Source of the DNA: Pimelobacter simplex
GTDB taxonomy: Bacteria > Actinomycetota > Actinomycetes > Propionibacteriales > Nocardioidaceae
DNA length: 64,000 bases
Assembly: GCF_024662235.1 (NCBI RefSeq)
Contig: NZ_CP096276.1
Location: 5,642,001-5,706,000, forward strand
Direction: 5' to 3'
The notes below the pieces were generated by a model that made no database searches, had not been told where the DNA came from, and was given only the letters and a program-made list of their open reading frames with translations. Below, piece after piece: positions 39,626-49,701 of this stretch. Position numbers and translations under genes: made by a program. Numbering within the stretch: the stretch's first letter is position 1; every line of letters starts with the position of its first letter.

Positions 39626-40536
39626 TCGCGCGCACGCCCTTCGCCGACCTGCCCGGCGTACTCGTCGACGAGATCGCGGCTGCGGGCCTCGACCCCCGGG
39701 CGGTCTACGACCACATCGCGCTCGCCTTCGAGGAGGACCTCCCCGGCGGCGTCGACGACGTCACCAGCGACGCGATGCCCGACATGGGGACGGCGGTCGC
39801 CGACTTCGCCGCCCGTGAGCCCGGCGTCGTCGCGGGCCTGGCGATCGCCGAGCTCGCCTTCGCCTACGCGCTCGGCGACACCGTCACGATCACCGGACGC
39901 GTGCCCGACGGCACCCGGGTGGCGCCCGGCGACGTCGTGCTCACCGTGTCCGGTCCGGTCCGCGGCGTGCTGACCGCCGAGCGGACCGCGCTCAACTTCG
40001 CCTCGCACCTCTCCGGCGTCGCCACCGCGACCTCGCGCTGGGTCGACGCCCTGGAGGGCACCCGTGCCCGGGTGCTCGACACCCGCAAGACCCTGCCCGG
40101 CTGGCGCGCGCTCCAGAAGTACGCCGTGCGCTGCGGCGGCGGCGTCAACCACCGGTTCAGCCTCGTCGACCGGGCGATGGTCAAGGACAACCACGCCGTC
40201 GCCGCGGGTGGCGTCGTCGCGGCCTACGAGGCCGTCCTCGCGAAGCACCCCGGCTTGCGCGTCGAGGTCGAGGTGATGAACCTCGACGAGCTGCGCGCCG
40301 TCCTCGCCGCCGGCTGCACCGAGGTGCTGCTCGACAACATGAGCACCGCCGACATGACCGAGGCGGTCCGGATCAACGAGGCCGCGGGCCGGCCCGCGAC
40401 CCTGGAGGCCTCGGGCGGCCTCACCCTCGGCCGGGCCCGCGAGGTCGCCGAGACCGGCGTCGACTTCATCTCCGTCGGCGCCCTGACCCACTCGGTCGTC
40501 GTCTTCGACCTGGGCCTGGACTTCCGGACGGCGTGA
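39622..40536 (+). CDS. nadC: Nicotinate-nucleotide pyrophosphorylase (carboxylating)
   Basis: 304 aa. ERTALNFASHLSGVAT, VLDTRKTLPGWRALQKYAV, CGGGVNHRFSL, MVKDNH, VEVEVMNLDEL and EASGGL are the quinolinate/PRPP-binding motifs. It converts quinolinate and PRPP to nicotinate mononucleotide. Coupled by 4-base overlaps to nadB before and coaX after. Confidence 0.95.
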   Translation: MIARTPFADLPGVLVDEIAAAGLDPRAVYDHIALAFEEDLPGGVDDVTSDAMPDMGTAVADFAAREPGVVAGLAIAELAFAYALGDTVTITGRVPDGTRVAPGDVVLTVSGPVRGVLTAERTALNFASHLSGVATATSRWVDALEGTRARVLDTRKTLPGWRALQKYAVRCGGGVNHRFSLVDRAMVKDNHAVAAGGVVAAYEAVLAKHPGLRVEVEVMNLDELRAVLAAGCTEVLLDNMSTADMTEAVRINEAAGRPATLEASGGLTLGRAREVAETGVDFISVGALTHSVVVFDLGLDFRTA

Positions 40537-41315
40537 CCATGCCCCTGCTCGCGGCCGACATCGGCAACGCCCACACCGTCCTCGGCCTCGTCGCCGACGG
40601 CGAGGTCGTGGCGGACTGGCGGGTGTCGACCAACGAGCACCGCACGGCCGACGAGTGGGCGGTGCTCATCCGCGGTCTGCTGGGGGCGCGCGCCTCCGAG
40701 ATCACCGGGGTGGCCGTGTGCGCGACCGTCCCCGCGGTGCTCAACGCGTGGCGCGAGATGCTGCCCTCGCACTTCCCCGACGTACCGCGGGTGATCGTCG
40801 AGCCGGGCATCCGGACCGGCGTACCGATCCTCGTCGACAACCCGCGCGAGGTCGGCACCGACCGGATCGTCAACGCGCTCGCGGCCGCGGCGGACTATCC
40901 CGTCCCGGCGATCGTCGTCGACTTCGGGGGCACCGCGACGACGTACGACGTGGTGGACGACCAGGGCCGCTACGTCGGTGGCGCGATCACCCCCGGCATC
41001 GAGATCTCGCTCGACGCCCTGAGCCGCGGCGGCGCCCAGCTGCGCATGGTCGAGCTGGTCCGCCCGCGCGGCGTGATCGGCAAGAACACCGTCGAGGCGC
41101 TCCAGTCCGGCATGGTCTTCGGCGTCGCCAGCCAGGTCGAGGGCATGGTCGAGCGGCTGCTCGACGCCCTCGGCTGCCCGGCCGCGGAGGCCTCGGTGAT
41201 CGCGACCGGATATCTCGCTCCGCTCGTCGTCGACGAGTGCCGCTGCTTCACCGACTCCGCGCCGGCGCTGACCTTGCGCGGGCTTGAGAAGGTGTTCGCG
41301 CGCAACCAGCGCTAG
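40533..41315 (+). CDS. coaX: Type III pantothenate kinase
   Basis: 260 aa from the GTG that overlaps the nadC stop; ATG 40539 is an equally good start. LLAADIGNAHTVLGLV is the ATP-binding motif (DxGNT is usual; here the Thr is replaced by Ala), followed by GTDRIVNALAA, IVVDFGGTATTYDVVD and GGAITPGIEISLDALS. It phosphorylates pantothenate, the product of PanC. Its TAG stop shares the palindromic CTAG with the stop of the convergent sulfotransferase gene. Confidence 0.93.
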   Translation: MTMPLLAADIGNAHTVLGLVADGEVVADWRVSTNEHRTADEWAVLIRGLLGARASEITGVAVCATVPAVLNAWREMLPSHFPDVPRVIVEPGIRTGVPILVDNPREVGTDRIVNALAAAADYPVPAIVVDFGGTATTYDVVDDQGRYVGGAITPGIEISLDALSRGGAQLRMVELVRPRGVIGKNTVEALQSGMVFGVASQVEGMVERLLDALGCPAAEASVIATGYLAPLVVDECRCFTDSAPALTLRGLEKVFARNQR

Positions 41316-42454
41316 CGCTCGCGGCCGCCGCGCAGCCGGCGCATCCCGCGCCGGGCGGCGTCGCGCAGCCCGGGCTCGGCCTCGCTCGGCGGCGCCGGCG
41401 GCGGCGCGGCGAGGAGCTGCTGGGCGCTCGCGGCCAGCCCGGCCGCGAACCACCCGGCGAATTCCGTGTCGACGCTCGCCGGAGCCTCCGGCGTCTCGGC
41501 GACGCCGGGCAGGGCCACGCCGGAGAGTGAGTCGAGGTCGCCGAGCACGGTGACGCCGCTCGTGCGCAGGCGCTCGGCGGCCGACCGCCCGATCTCGTTG
41601 GCCCGGGCCACCGCCCAGTCGGGGGTGATCATGCGCGCCTCGCCGGAGGTGGGCGTACGGGCCTTGAGGTGGTCGCGGAAGTGCGCCAGGAAGCGGGCGT
41701 AAAGATCGGGCCCCAGACCCAGCGCCTTGAACTGCGCGTTGAACTGGCGCAGCACCTCGACCTCGGCCGCCGTCAGCGAGCGGTTCTCCTTGGCCTCGCG
41801 CGAGGCAAGGGTCTCGGGTCGCAGCCCCAGGATCTCCTCGAAGGCGTGCGGCAGGAACTGGTGGTCGGCCGCGTCGAGCACGACCACGATGACCCGCTCG
41901 GGAACCACGTGCGCGGCCCAGCGCCGGGTGAGCTCGTCGTGCGCGTGCCGGACCCAGAACTGCGGCGGCGGGGCCACGGCGGGCTCCTCGTCGAGGACCG
42001 AGTGCAGGAAGTCGTCGTACTTGCGCAGGCCGAGGCGCTGGATGCCCTGCTGGTACTGCGACGGCAGGATCTTGGCCAGCGGCCGCAGCGTCACCACGAC
42101 CCACAGGTCCTCGGCGCCGACCTCGTCGACGACCTGCGCGATCTGGGCGTCCTTGGCGTCGGAGAGGAACTCGCTGCTGTAGATCCGCCGGTCGCCCGAC
42201 GTCCGCGTCATCTCGCCGACCAGCGCCTCCCAGCGCCCCCGCGCGGCGTCGCGGTCCATGCCGGCCACCAGTCGCCCGGTGATCCAGCGCGCTGCCGCGG
42301 CGTCGTGGCGGGTGGGGGAGAGGTAGCGCACGCCCTGCGCCGCCAGGTCCTTGCGCGCCTGGTGCAGCGCACTTTGGAGCGCGGTCGTCCCGGTCTTGTG
42401 CGGGCCGATGTGAAGGACCCGCGCGGAGGAAGGGACTTCGGCCGGCGACGACAT
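41312..42454 (-). CDS. Sulfotransferase-like protein, paralogue of 32660-33880
   Basis: 380 aa. VLHIGPHKTGTTALQSAL is the phosphosulfate-binding loop and VVVTLRPLAKILPSQYQQG the 3'-phosphate site. Sequence and layout parallel the 32660 protein throughout. It interrupts the coaX-lsr2 neighbourhood where lysS is found in mycobacteria. The ATG at 42454 is preferred to 42463 because TAGCAT ends exactly 7 nt before it. Substrate presumably a surface glycan; unproven. Confidence 0.78.
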   Translation of the reverse strand: MSSPAEVPSSARVLHIGPHKTGTTALQSALHQARKDLAAQGVRYLSPTRHDAAAARWITGRLVAGMDRDAARGRWEALVGEMTRTSGDRRIYSSEFLSDAKDAQIAQVVDEVGAEDLWVVVTLRPLAKILPSQYQQGIQRLGLRKYDDFLHSVLDEEPAVAPPPQFWVRHAHDELTRRWAAHVVPERVIVVVLDAADHQFLPHAFEEILGLRPETLASREAKENRSLTAAEVEVLRQFNAQFKALGLGPDLYARFLAHFRDHLKARTPTSGEARMITPDWAVARANEIGRSAAERLRTSGVTVLGDLDSLSGVALPGVAETPEAPASVDTEFAGWFAAGLAASAQQLLAAPPPAPPSEAEPGLRDAARRGMRRLRGGRER

Positions 42455-42461
42455 GCGCGTC

Positions 42462-42467
42462 ATGCTA
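42462..42467 (-). promoter_or_regulatory. -10 box of leaderless sulfotransferase gene
   Basis: TAGCAT on the minus strand, 7 nt before the ATG at 42454. It overlaps the alternative ATG at 42463. Confidence 0.5.
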
Positions 42468-42662
42468 GCGGTGGTCGAGAACTCCGAATCCGGCGGGGAT
42501 TTGCCGCCGGCTATTTGCGGACAATTCAACGATGTCAGTGACTCGACAGATATCGGCAGATCATCCCCGATAAACACGCCGCCGTGCATGTCAGCCATTT
42601 GATCCGCTATTTTGATTTCGGCGATATTCCGCCGGTCCATCGTGCGAGAGTTTGGGGAAAGC
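42468..42662. promoter_or_regulatory. AT-richer control region between sulfotransferase and lsr2
   Basis: About 195 bp, clearly richer in A and T than the flanks. It carries possible -10 hexamers for lsr2 at 42608-42613 (TATTTT) and 42623-42628 (GATATT), and a GGGGAAA ribosome site just before the ATG. Lsr2 binds AT-rich DNA, so autoregulation here is plausible. No clear -35 or operator palindrome was found. Confidence 0.45.
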
Positions 42663-43004
42663 ATGGCGCAGAAGGTCAATATCATCCTGGTCGACGACAT
42701 CGACGGGAGCGACGCTTCGCAGACGGTCGCTTTCGGTCTCGACGGGTCCAATTACGAGATCGACCTCAATGACAAGAATGCGAATGCGCTGCGCGAGGCG
42801 CTCGCCGCCTATGTCGGCCACGCCCGCAAGGTCGGCCGCGGTGGTGCCGGCGGCGCCAAGCGCGGCCGCGGCGCGGCGGCCGCCGCTGCCGGTGGCGCCT
42901 CGGCCAAGGAGGTCCGGGAGTGGGCACGGGCCAACGGTCACGACGTGCCCGAGCGCGGCCGGATCCCGTCCGACGTCCGTGAGGCGTACGACGCCGCGCA
43001 CTGA
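42663..43004 (+). CDS. lsr2: Lsr2 nucleoid-associated silencer
   Basis: 113 aa. The N-terminal dimerisation domain starts AQKVNIILVDDIDGSDASQT and includes VAFGLDGSNYEIDL; a Gly/Ala/Arg linker (~residues 57-78) follows. The C-terminal DNA-binding domain, KEVREWARANGHDVPERGRI, ends in the RGR motif that inserts into the minor groove of AT-rich DNA. Lsr2 silences horizontally acquired genes, fitting given the glycan islands nearby. Codons are less GC-biased than in neighbours. Confidence 0.96.
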   Translation: MAQKVNIILVDDIDGSDASQTVAFGLDGSNYEIDLNDKNANALREALAAYVGHARKVGRGGAGGAKRGRGAAAAAAGGASAKEVREWARANGHDVPERGRIPSDVREAYDAAH

Positions 43005-43085
43005 GTCGATCACCCGTCCGGGGGAGCGGTGGGTCCGCTCTCCCGGGGGTGGCGGCCCGGTGACCCGGGCCGCGAGCATGGGCGC

Positions 43086-44309
43086 GTGAACGCGCTCAAG
43101 GACTATTTCGCCGGCATCCCGATCCGGTACCCGGTGATCGCCGTAGCCGGCGGTGTGGTGCTCTACCTCGCCGCCCAGCAGACGCCCTGGGCTCCGTTCT
43201 CGGTGTCGAACAACGCCGAGGCCGTCGAGTTCACCCAGGGATTGCTCGACCTGCTCTGGATCGGCCTGGCCCTCGCGCCCCTGATCGCGCTGCGCCGGCC
43301 CTGGCTCGGTGCGTTGGTGGTGCTGGCGCCCCTGCCCATCGGGGTGATGTCCGAGCACGAGTGGCCTTTCGTCATCTACGTCGGACTCGCCGTGGTCGCG
43401 GTGGTCGGCGCCTGGACCAGCCCGCGGCAGGCGGTCGTGGTCGGGGCGCTGGCTCTGGCGCCCGTCGCGACGATGGCCTTCGGGTGGAGCGCGATGGTCG
43501 TTCCCTACGGGGCGCTGATCGAGGTCCGGCAGGCGGGCGACGGGGTGGGGATGCTCGCGGCGTACACCGTCGTCACCGGCGCGCTGCTGGGCTGCGCGAT
43601 GTGGTTGCGTGGGCACGCGGCGCGCGATGCCGAGCGGGCGGAGCTGGCCCGTCAGACCCGTGAGGTGGGTGCCGAGCGGGCGATCGTGGTCGAGCGGGCT
43701 CGGCTGGCGCGGGACCTGCACGACGTCGTGGCGCACCACGTGTCGCTGATCGCGGTCCGGGCGGAGACCGCGCCGTACACGGAGCCGGAGCTGGATCCGG
43801 CCGGACGCCGGGTGCTCGCCGAGGTCGCCGCCGAGGCCCGGCTGGCGCTGGACGAGCTCCGCGGTGTGCTGGGCATCCTGGGGCGTTCCGGTGAGGCCGA
43901 GCGGTCGCCCCAGCCGACCCTGGCCGATGTCACCGCCCTGGTCGAGCGCTCCCGCCGTTCCGGTCAGGAGGTCACGCTCCGCGGCGACGTGCAGGCGCCC
44001 GTGGGTGCCGCGGCCGGGTACGCGGCGTACCGCGTCGTCCAGGAGGCGCTCACCAACGCGCGCAAGCACGCGCCGGGGGCGCCGGTCGAGGTGGTCGTGG
44101 CGACGACGCCGAGCCTGCTCGAGGTGGGCATCGCCAACCCGGTGACCGAGCCGCCCACGGGCCTGGCCGGCGGACGAGGCCTGCCCGGCATGCGCGAGCG
44201 CGTCGAGGCGCTGGGCGGCCGGCTGCGGGTCCGGGCCGCCGGTCCGCGCTTCGAGGTCGACGCCACGGTCCCCGTCAACGAGCGGGTCGGGGGCGCGGGT
44301 GTCTCCTGA
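43086..44309 (+). CDS. Two-component sensor histidine kinase (HisKA_3 / NarL type)
   Basis: 407 aa. Residues ~15-185 are membrane-spanning with several hydrophobic helices (VIAVAGGVVLYLAAQ, LVVLAPLPIGVM, YVGLAVVAVVGAW). The kinase core has the phospho-acceptor ARLARDLHDVVAHHVSLIAV, VVQEALTNARKHAPG (N box) and GGRGLPGMRERVEALGG (G box). It overlaps its response regulator by 11 bases. The signal is unknown; a small membrane sensor without a large outer domain suggests envelope stress. Start GTG 43086. Confidence 0.88.
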   Translation: MNALKDYFAGIPIRYPVIAVAGGVVLYLAAQQTPWAPFSVSNNAEAVEFTQGLLDLLWIGLALAPLIALRRPWLGALVVLAPLPIGVMSEHEWPFVIYVGLAVVAVVGAWTSPRQAVVVGALALAPVATMAFGWSAMVVPYGALIEVRQAGDGVGMLAAYTVVTGALLGCAMWLRGHAARDAERAELARQTREVGAERAIVVERARLARDLHDVVAHHVSLIAVRAETAPYTEPELDPAGRRVLAEVAAEARLALDELRGVLGILGRSGEAERSPQPTLADVTALVERSRRSGQEVTLRGDVQAPVGAAAGYAAYRVVQEALTNARKHAPGAPVEVVVATTPSLLEVGIANPVTEPPTGLAGGRGLPGMRERVEALGGRLRVRAAGPRFEVDATVPVNERVGGAGVS

Positions 44310-45003
44310 GCCGATCCGGGTGGTCGTCGCCGACGACCAGCCCGTCATCTGCGCCGGGTTCGCGGCGCTGCTGGCCGCCCAGCCCGGGATCGAGGTGCTC
44401 GGGACCGCGGGCGACGGGCGCGAGCTCGTCGCCCTGGTCGCCCGGACCCGCCCTGACGTCGCGCTGGTCGACGTCCGGATGCCCGAGGTCGACGGCATCG
44501 AGGCGACCCGCCTGATCACGGCGGACCACCCGACCCGGGTGCTCATCCTCACCACGTTCGACCTCGACGCCTACGTGTACGACGCCGTGCGGGCCGGGGC
44601 GAGCGGCTTCCTGCTCAAGGACGTCACGGCCGAGCGCCTGGTCGAGGCCGTCCGGATGGTGGCCGAGGGGGCGGTCCTCCTCGCCCCCGCCGTGAGCCGC
44701 CAGCTGGTCGCGGCCCGGTTCGCCGACGTCCCCCTCGCGCGACCGGAGCCCGCGGCGGCGCGCGAGCTCAGCCCTCGGGAGCGCGAGGTGCTCCTCGAGC
44801 TGGCCCGGGGCCGCTCCAACGCCGAGATCGCCGGTGACCTGAACGTCTCTCCGGAGACCGTGAAGTCCCACGTCGCGGAGGTGCTGCGGAAAGCTCGGAC
44901 TGCGCGACAGGATCCAGGCCGTGGTCTACGCCTACGAGCACGGGCTGGCCGGCCGCGTTCGCTGAGAGCGCACAGGGAACAGGCGCTCACCTGGAACGCG
45001 TAG
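44299..45003 (+). CDS. NarL/LuxR-family response regulator with probable 3' frameshift
   Basis: The receiver domain ([27 protein letters not shown] with phospho-Asp, [14 protein letters not shown] with the switch Lys) and most of the HTH ([35 protein letters not shown]) are intact. After EVLRK (codon at 44890-44892, AAA) the frame loses the family end. Dropping one A restores [18 protein letters not shown] and a stop at 44963-44965. As it stands the 234-aa product has an arginine-rich foreign tail of 36 residues running into the clpC promoter. Partner of the kinase upstream. Confidence 0.82.
   Translation: MSPEPIRVVVADDQPVICAGFAALLAAQPGIEVLGTAGDGRELVALVARTRPDVALVDVRMPEVDGIEATRLITADHPTRVLILTTFDLDAYVYDAVRAGASGFLLKDVTAERLVEAVRMVAEGAVLLAPAVSRQLVAARFADVPLARPEPAAARELSPREREVLLELARGRSNAEIAGDLNVSPETVKSHVAEVLRKARTARQDPGRGLRLRARAGRPRSLRAHREQALTWNA
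44957..44970 (+). promoter_or_regulatory. ClgR-box-like site upstream of clpC
   Basis: GTTCGC, 5 nt, GCG at 44957-44970 matches the operator GTTCGC-N5-GCG that I recall for the actinobacterial activator ClgR, which controls clpP and clpC. It is about 45-55 bp before the expected clpC start site, a normal activator position, and overlaps the restored stop of the response regulator. Confidence 0.5.
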
Positions 45004-45025
45004 GGTGTGAGCGGGGTTGTAACCC
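45001..45025 (+). promoter_or_regulatory. clpC -10 box and start-site palindrome
   Basis: TAGGGT at 45001-45006 is a good -10, giving a start near 45013. The palindrome GGGTT-GT-AACCC (45014-45025) lies exactly at the start of the transcript and could be an operator or a 5' hairpin. A GAGGAG ribosome site (45048-45053) precedes the ATG at 45060. Confidence 0.5.
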
Positions 45026-45059
45026 TACGAACAGCCCTGTGACGTGTGAGGAGCGTGCA

Positions 45060-47642
<2,583 letters not shown>

Positions 47643-47655
47643 GCCGAACGCTTCC

Positions 47656-47694
47656 GACCCGGTCCGCCTCGTGCGGGCCGGGTCGTTGCGTTTG
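47656..47694 (+). terminator. Intrinsic terminator of clpC
   Basis: GACCCGGTCCGC (47656-47667) pairs with GCGGGCCGGGTC (47673-47684) around a 5-nt loop, with one mismatch, followed by a T-rich run to about 47694. A classic rho-independent terminator shape. Confidence 0.85.
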
Positions 47695-47731
47695 TCGGCG
47701 GCGTGCGGGAGCGGGCCCGGGCCGGCCCGGA

Positions 47732-48061
47732 TCAGTGCGTGGAGCCGGCCAGGTTGAGCAGGACGACCCCGAGCACGATCAGTGCGAGGGCGCCGGCCTT
47801 GAGCGCGTCCAGGCGCTCGTCGAGGAAGAGGACGCCGACCACCGCCATCCCGGCCGTGCCGAGGCCGGCCCACACGGCGTACGCGATGGACACGGGGAGA
47901 TCCTTGACGACCAGCGCGAGCAGCCAGATCGACAGCGCGTAGCCGCCCAGGACCAGCACTGTCCACAGGGGGTTGCGGAAGCTGTCGGTACGGGGGAGGG
48001 CGGCGCTCGCCGCGACCTCCACGCCGATCGCGGTGAGCAGCAGCGACCAGGCGACCACCAT
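47732..48061 (-). CDS. Small multidrug resistance (SMR) efflux protein
   Basis: 109 aa with four hydrophobic helices. VVAWSLLLTAIGVEVAASAAL carries the membrane-embedded Glu15 (Glu14 in EmrE) essential for proton/drug antiport; YAVWAGLGTAGMAVVGVLFLDE is the third-fourth helix signature. It pumps cationic compounds as a dimer. Divergent from a TetR gene that shares a double-palindrome control region, so induction by its own substrate is likely. ATG 48061 has a GAGGAGG ribosome site. Confidence 0.9.
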   Translation of the reverse strand: MVVAWSLLLTAIGVEVAASAALPRTDSFRNPLWTVLVLGGYALSIWLLALVVKDLPVSIAYAVWAGLGTAGMAVVGVLFLDERLDALKAGALALIVLGVVLLNLAGSTH

Positions 48062-48076
48062 GGCTCCTCCTCGGGG

Positions 48077-48098
48077 TGATGTAGCAGGTGCTACATCA
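48077..48098. promoter_or_regulatory. TetR operator 1 (smr side)
   Basis: A 22-bp palindrome with core ATGTAGCAGGTGCTACAT (48079-48096), flanked by TG and CA that extend the symmetry. It lies over the probable smr promoter, so a bound repressor would block it. Confidence 0.8.
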
Positions 48099-48100
48099 CC

Positions 48101-48122
48101 CAATGTAGCACCTGCTACATTG
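48101..48122. promoter_or_regulatory. TetR operator 2 (tetR side), overlapping the tetR -10
   Basis: A 22-bp palindrome with core ATGTAGCACCTGCTACAT (48103-48120), the same sequence as operator 1 read on the other strand. Its right end contains the tetR -10 TACATT (48116-48121), 7 nt before the ATG at 48129. This predicts negative autoregulation and a leaderless tetR transcript. Confidence 0.8.
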
Positions 48123-48128
48123 GGCCGC

Positions 48129-48737
48129 ATGGTCGACGGAGCCGCAGCGGAGGGCGCGAGCCGGGACCGGCGCGGCGAGCTGGCCGAGGGGGCGACGGAC
48201 TACGTCCTCGAGCACGGACTGATCGGGCTCAGCCTGCGGCCGCTGGCGGCCGCGCTGGGGACCAGCGACCGGATGCTGCTCTACCACTTCGCCGGCAAGG
48301 ACGACCTGGTCGCGAGCGTGCTCGGTACGTCCAACGAGCGCTCGATCGCGCACCTGCGGTCGCTGCCGGGGGCGGCGTCGGTACGCGAGGCCGTCCTGGT
48401 GCTGTGGGCGGCGTCCACCGAGGGGCAGCTGGAGCGCTGCCAGCGGCTCTACCTGGAGGCGGCGGCGCTCGGGGTGTTCGGGCGGGAGCCGTACGCCGGC
48501 ATGGTCCGGCGCTCCAACCAGGCCTGGCTGTCGGCGCTCGCCGCGTGGCTCGTCGCCGCGGGCTGTCCCGAGGCGGTCGCGGGCCGGGCGGCGAACCTGC
48601 TCGACGTCGCGATGATGGGGATGCTGCTCGACCTGCCGCTGGAGGTCGAGCCGAACGCGGCCCCGCTGGCGCAGTCCGTCGCCGACGTCGCGGACGCGGT
48701 GGCCGCGATCGCCGCCGGGGCTCAGGGAAGCCGGTAG
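48129..48737 (+). CDS. TetR-family regulator of the adjacent SMR pump
   Basis: 202 aa. The N-terminal HTH spans ATDYVLEHGLIGLSLRPLAA and ALGTSDRMLLYHFAGKDDLV, with YHF the classic TetR recognition-helix end. The C-terminal helical ligand domain has no assigned chemistry. It shares a 67-bp control region with the divergent SMR gene and two palindromes fit its dimeric binding. The 3' end overlaps convergent mutY by 16 bases. Confidence 0.9.
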   Translation: MVDGAAAEGASRDRRGELAEGATDYVLEHGLIGLSLRPLAAALGTSDRMLLYHFAGKDDLVASVLGTSNERSIAHLRSLPGAASVREAVLVLWAASTEGQLERCQRLYLEAAALGVFGREPYAGMVRRSNQAWLSALAAWLVAAGCPEAVAGRAANLLDVAMMGMLLDLPLEVEPNAAPLAQSVADVADAVAAIAAGAQGSR

Positions 48738-49591
48738 CGGCCGTCGTCCTGGGCGACGACCAGGCCATCGGCGATCAGCGAGGCCAGCGCGCGCTCGCGC
48801 TGGACGGCGTCGTCCCAGGCCGCGTCGAGGCGGTCCCGGGGGACCGAGCCGGGCTCGTCCCGCAGGACGGCGAGGAGCCGGCCGCGGCACTGCCGGTCGG
48901 TACCGGCGTAGGTCTGCACGGGGCGCGGCGGTCCGTCGTACGCCGGGGCGCCGGCGGCCTGCCAGGCGCACGTGTCCGTGACGGGGCAGCTCGCGCAGCG
49001 GGGGCGGTCCGCGGTGCAGACGAGGGCACCGAGCTCCATCACCGCGACCGACCAGGTCGCGGCGGTCGGGGCGTCCTCGGGGAGCAGGACCGCGCCGAGG
49101 TCGCGCTCCGCGCGGGTCACCGAGCGCGGCGGGAACTCCACGCCGGTCACGGTGCGCGCCAGCACGCGGCGGACGTTGGTGTCGAGCACCACCTGGCGGC
49201 GTCCGTAGGCGAAGGCGGCGACCGCGGCCGCCGTGTAGTCGCCGACGCCGGGGAGGGCGAGCAGCGCGTCGTACTCGCTGGGGACCTCGCCGCCGTGGTC
49301 CGCGGTGATCGCCGTCGCGGCGGCGTGGAGGCGCAGCGCGCGGCGCGGGTACCCCAGCCGGCCCCAGGCCCGGACCGCCTCGCCCGAGGACTCCGCAGCG
49401 AGCGCGGCCGGTGTCGGCCAGCGGGTCAGCCAGGCCTCGTGGATGGGCAGGACGCGGACGACGGGTGTCTGCTGCAGCATGAACTCGCTGACGAGCACGG
49501 ACCAGGGGGTCGCCTCGGGGCGGCGCCACGGGAGGTCGCGCGCGTGCTCGTCGTACCAGCGCAGGATCGGCTCGACCAGGGTGCTCGTCAT
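48722..49591 (-). CDS. mutY: A/G-specific adenine glycosylase
   Basis: 289 aa from ATG 49591; in-frame ATGs at 49603 and 49615 are alternatives and none has a clear ribosome site. LPWRRPEATPWSVLVSEFMLQQT carries the catalytic Glu, LLALPGVGDYTAAAVAAFAYG is the helix-hairpin-helix with VLDTNVRRVLAR (catalytic Asp), and C-x6-C-x2-C-x5-C (CTADRPRCASCPVTDTC) binds a 4Fe-4S cluster. It removes adenine paired with 8-oxoguanine. Convergent overlap with tetR. Confidence 0.93.
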   Translation of the reverse strand: MTSTLVEPILRWYDEHARDLPWRRPEATPWSVLVSEFMLQQTPVVRVLPIHEAWLTRWPTPAALAAESSGEAVRAWGRLGYPRRALRLHAAATAITADHGGEVPSEYDALLALPGVGDYTAAAVAAFAYGRRQVVLDTNVRRVLARTVTGVEFPPRSVTRAERDLGAVLLPEDAPTAATWSVAVMELGALVCTADRPRCASCPVTDTCAWQAAGAPAYDGPPRPVQTYAGTDRQCRGRLLAVLRDEPGSVPRDRLDAAWDDAVQRERALASLIADGLVVAQDDGRYRLP

Positions 49592-49688
49592 CGTGGGATC
49601 CATCGTGGGAACCATTGTGGCCTGCTGTGATGTGCCGTTCACTCCGGCCACCTCGGCGGGTCAGCCCGGCGGGCGGCGTCCGGCTGAC

Positions 49689-49694
49689 TACCGT
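49689..49694 (+). promoter_or_regulatory. -10 box of leaderless 49702 gene
   Basis: TACCGT, 7 nt before the ATG at 49702. Confidence 0.5.
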
Positions 49695-49701
49695 CTGAAC
49701 C

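Noticed and set aside
44889..44893. Programmed ribosomal frameshift in the response regulator
   Set aside because: There is no slippery heptamer, stimulatory structure or known precedent in this family; an indel or sequencing error in AAA is simpler.
47656..47684. Small RNA gene downstream of clpC
   Set aside because: The hairpin with T-run is adequately explained as the clpC terminator and there is no separate promoter.
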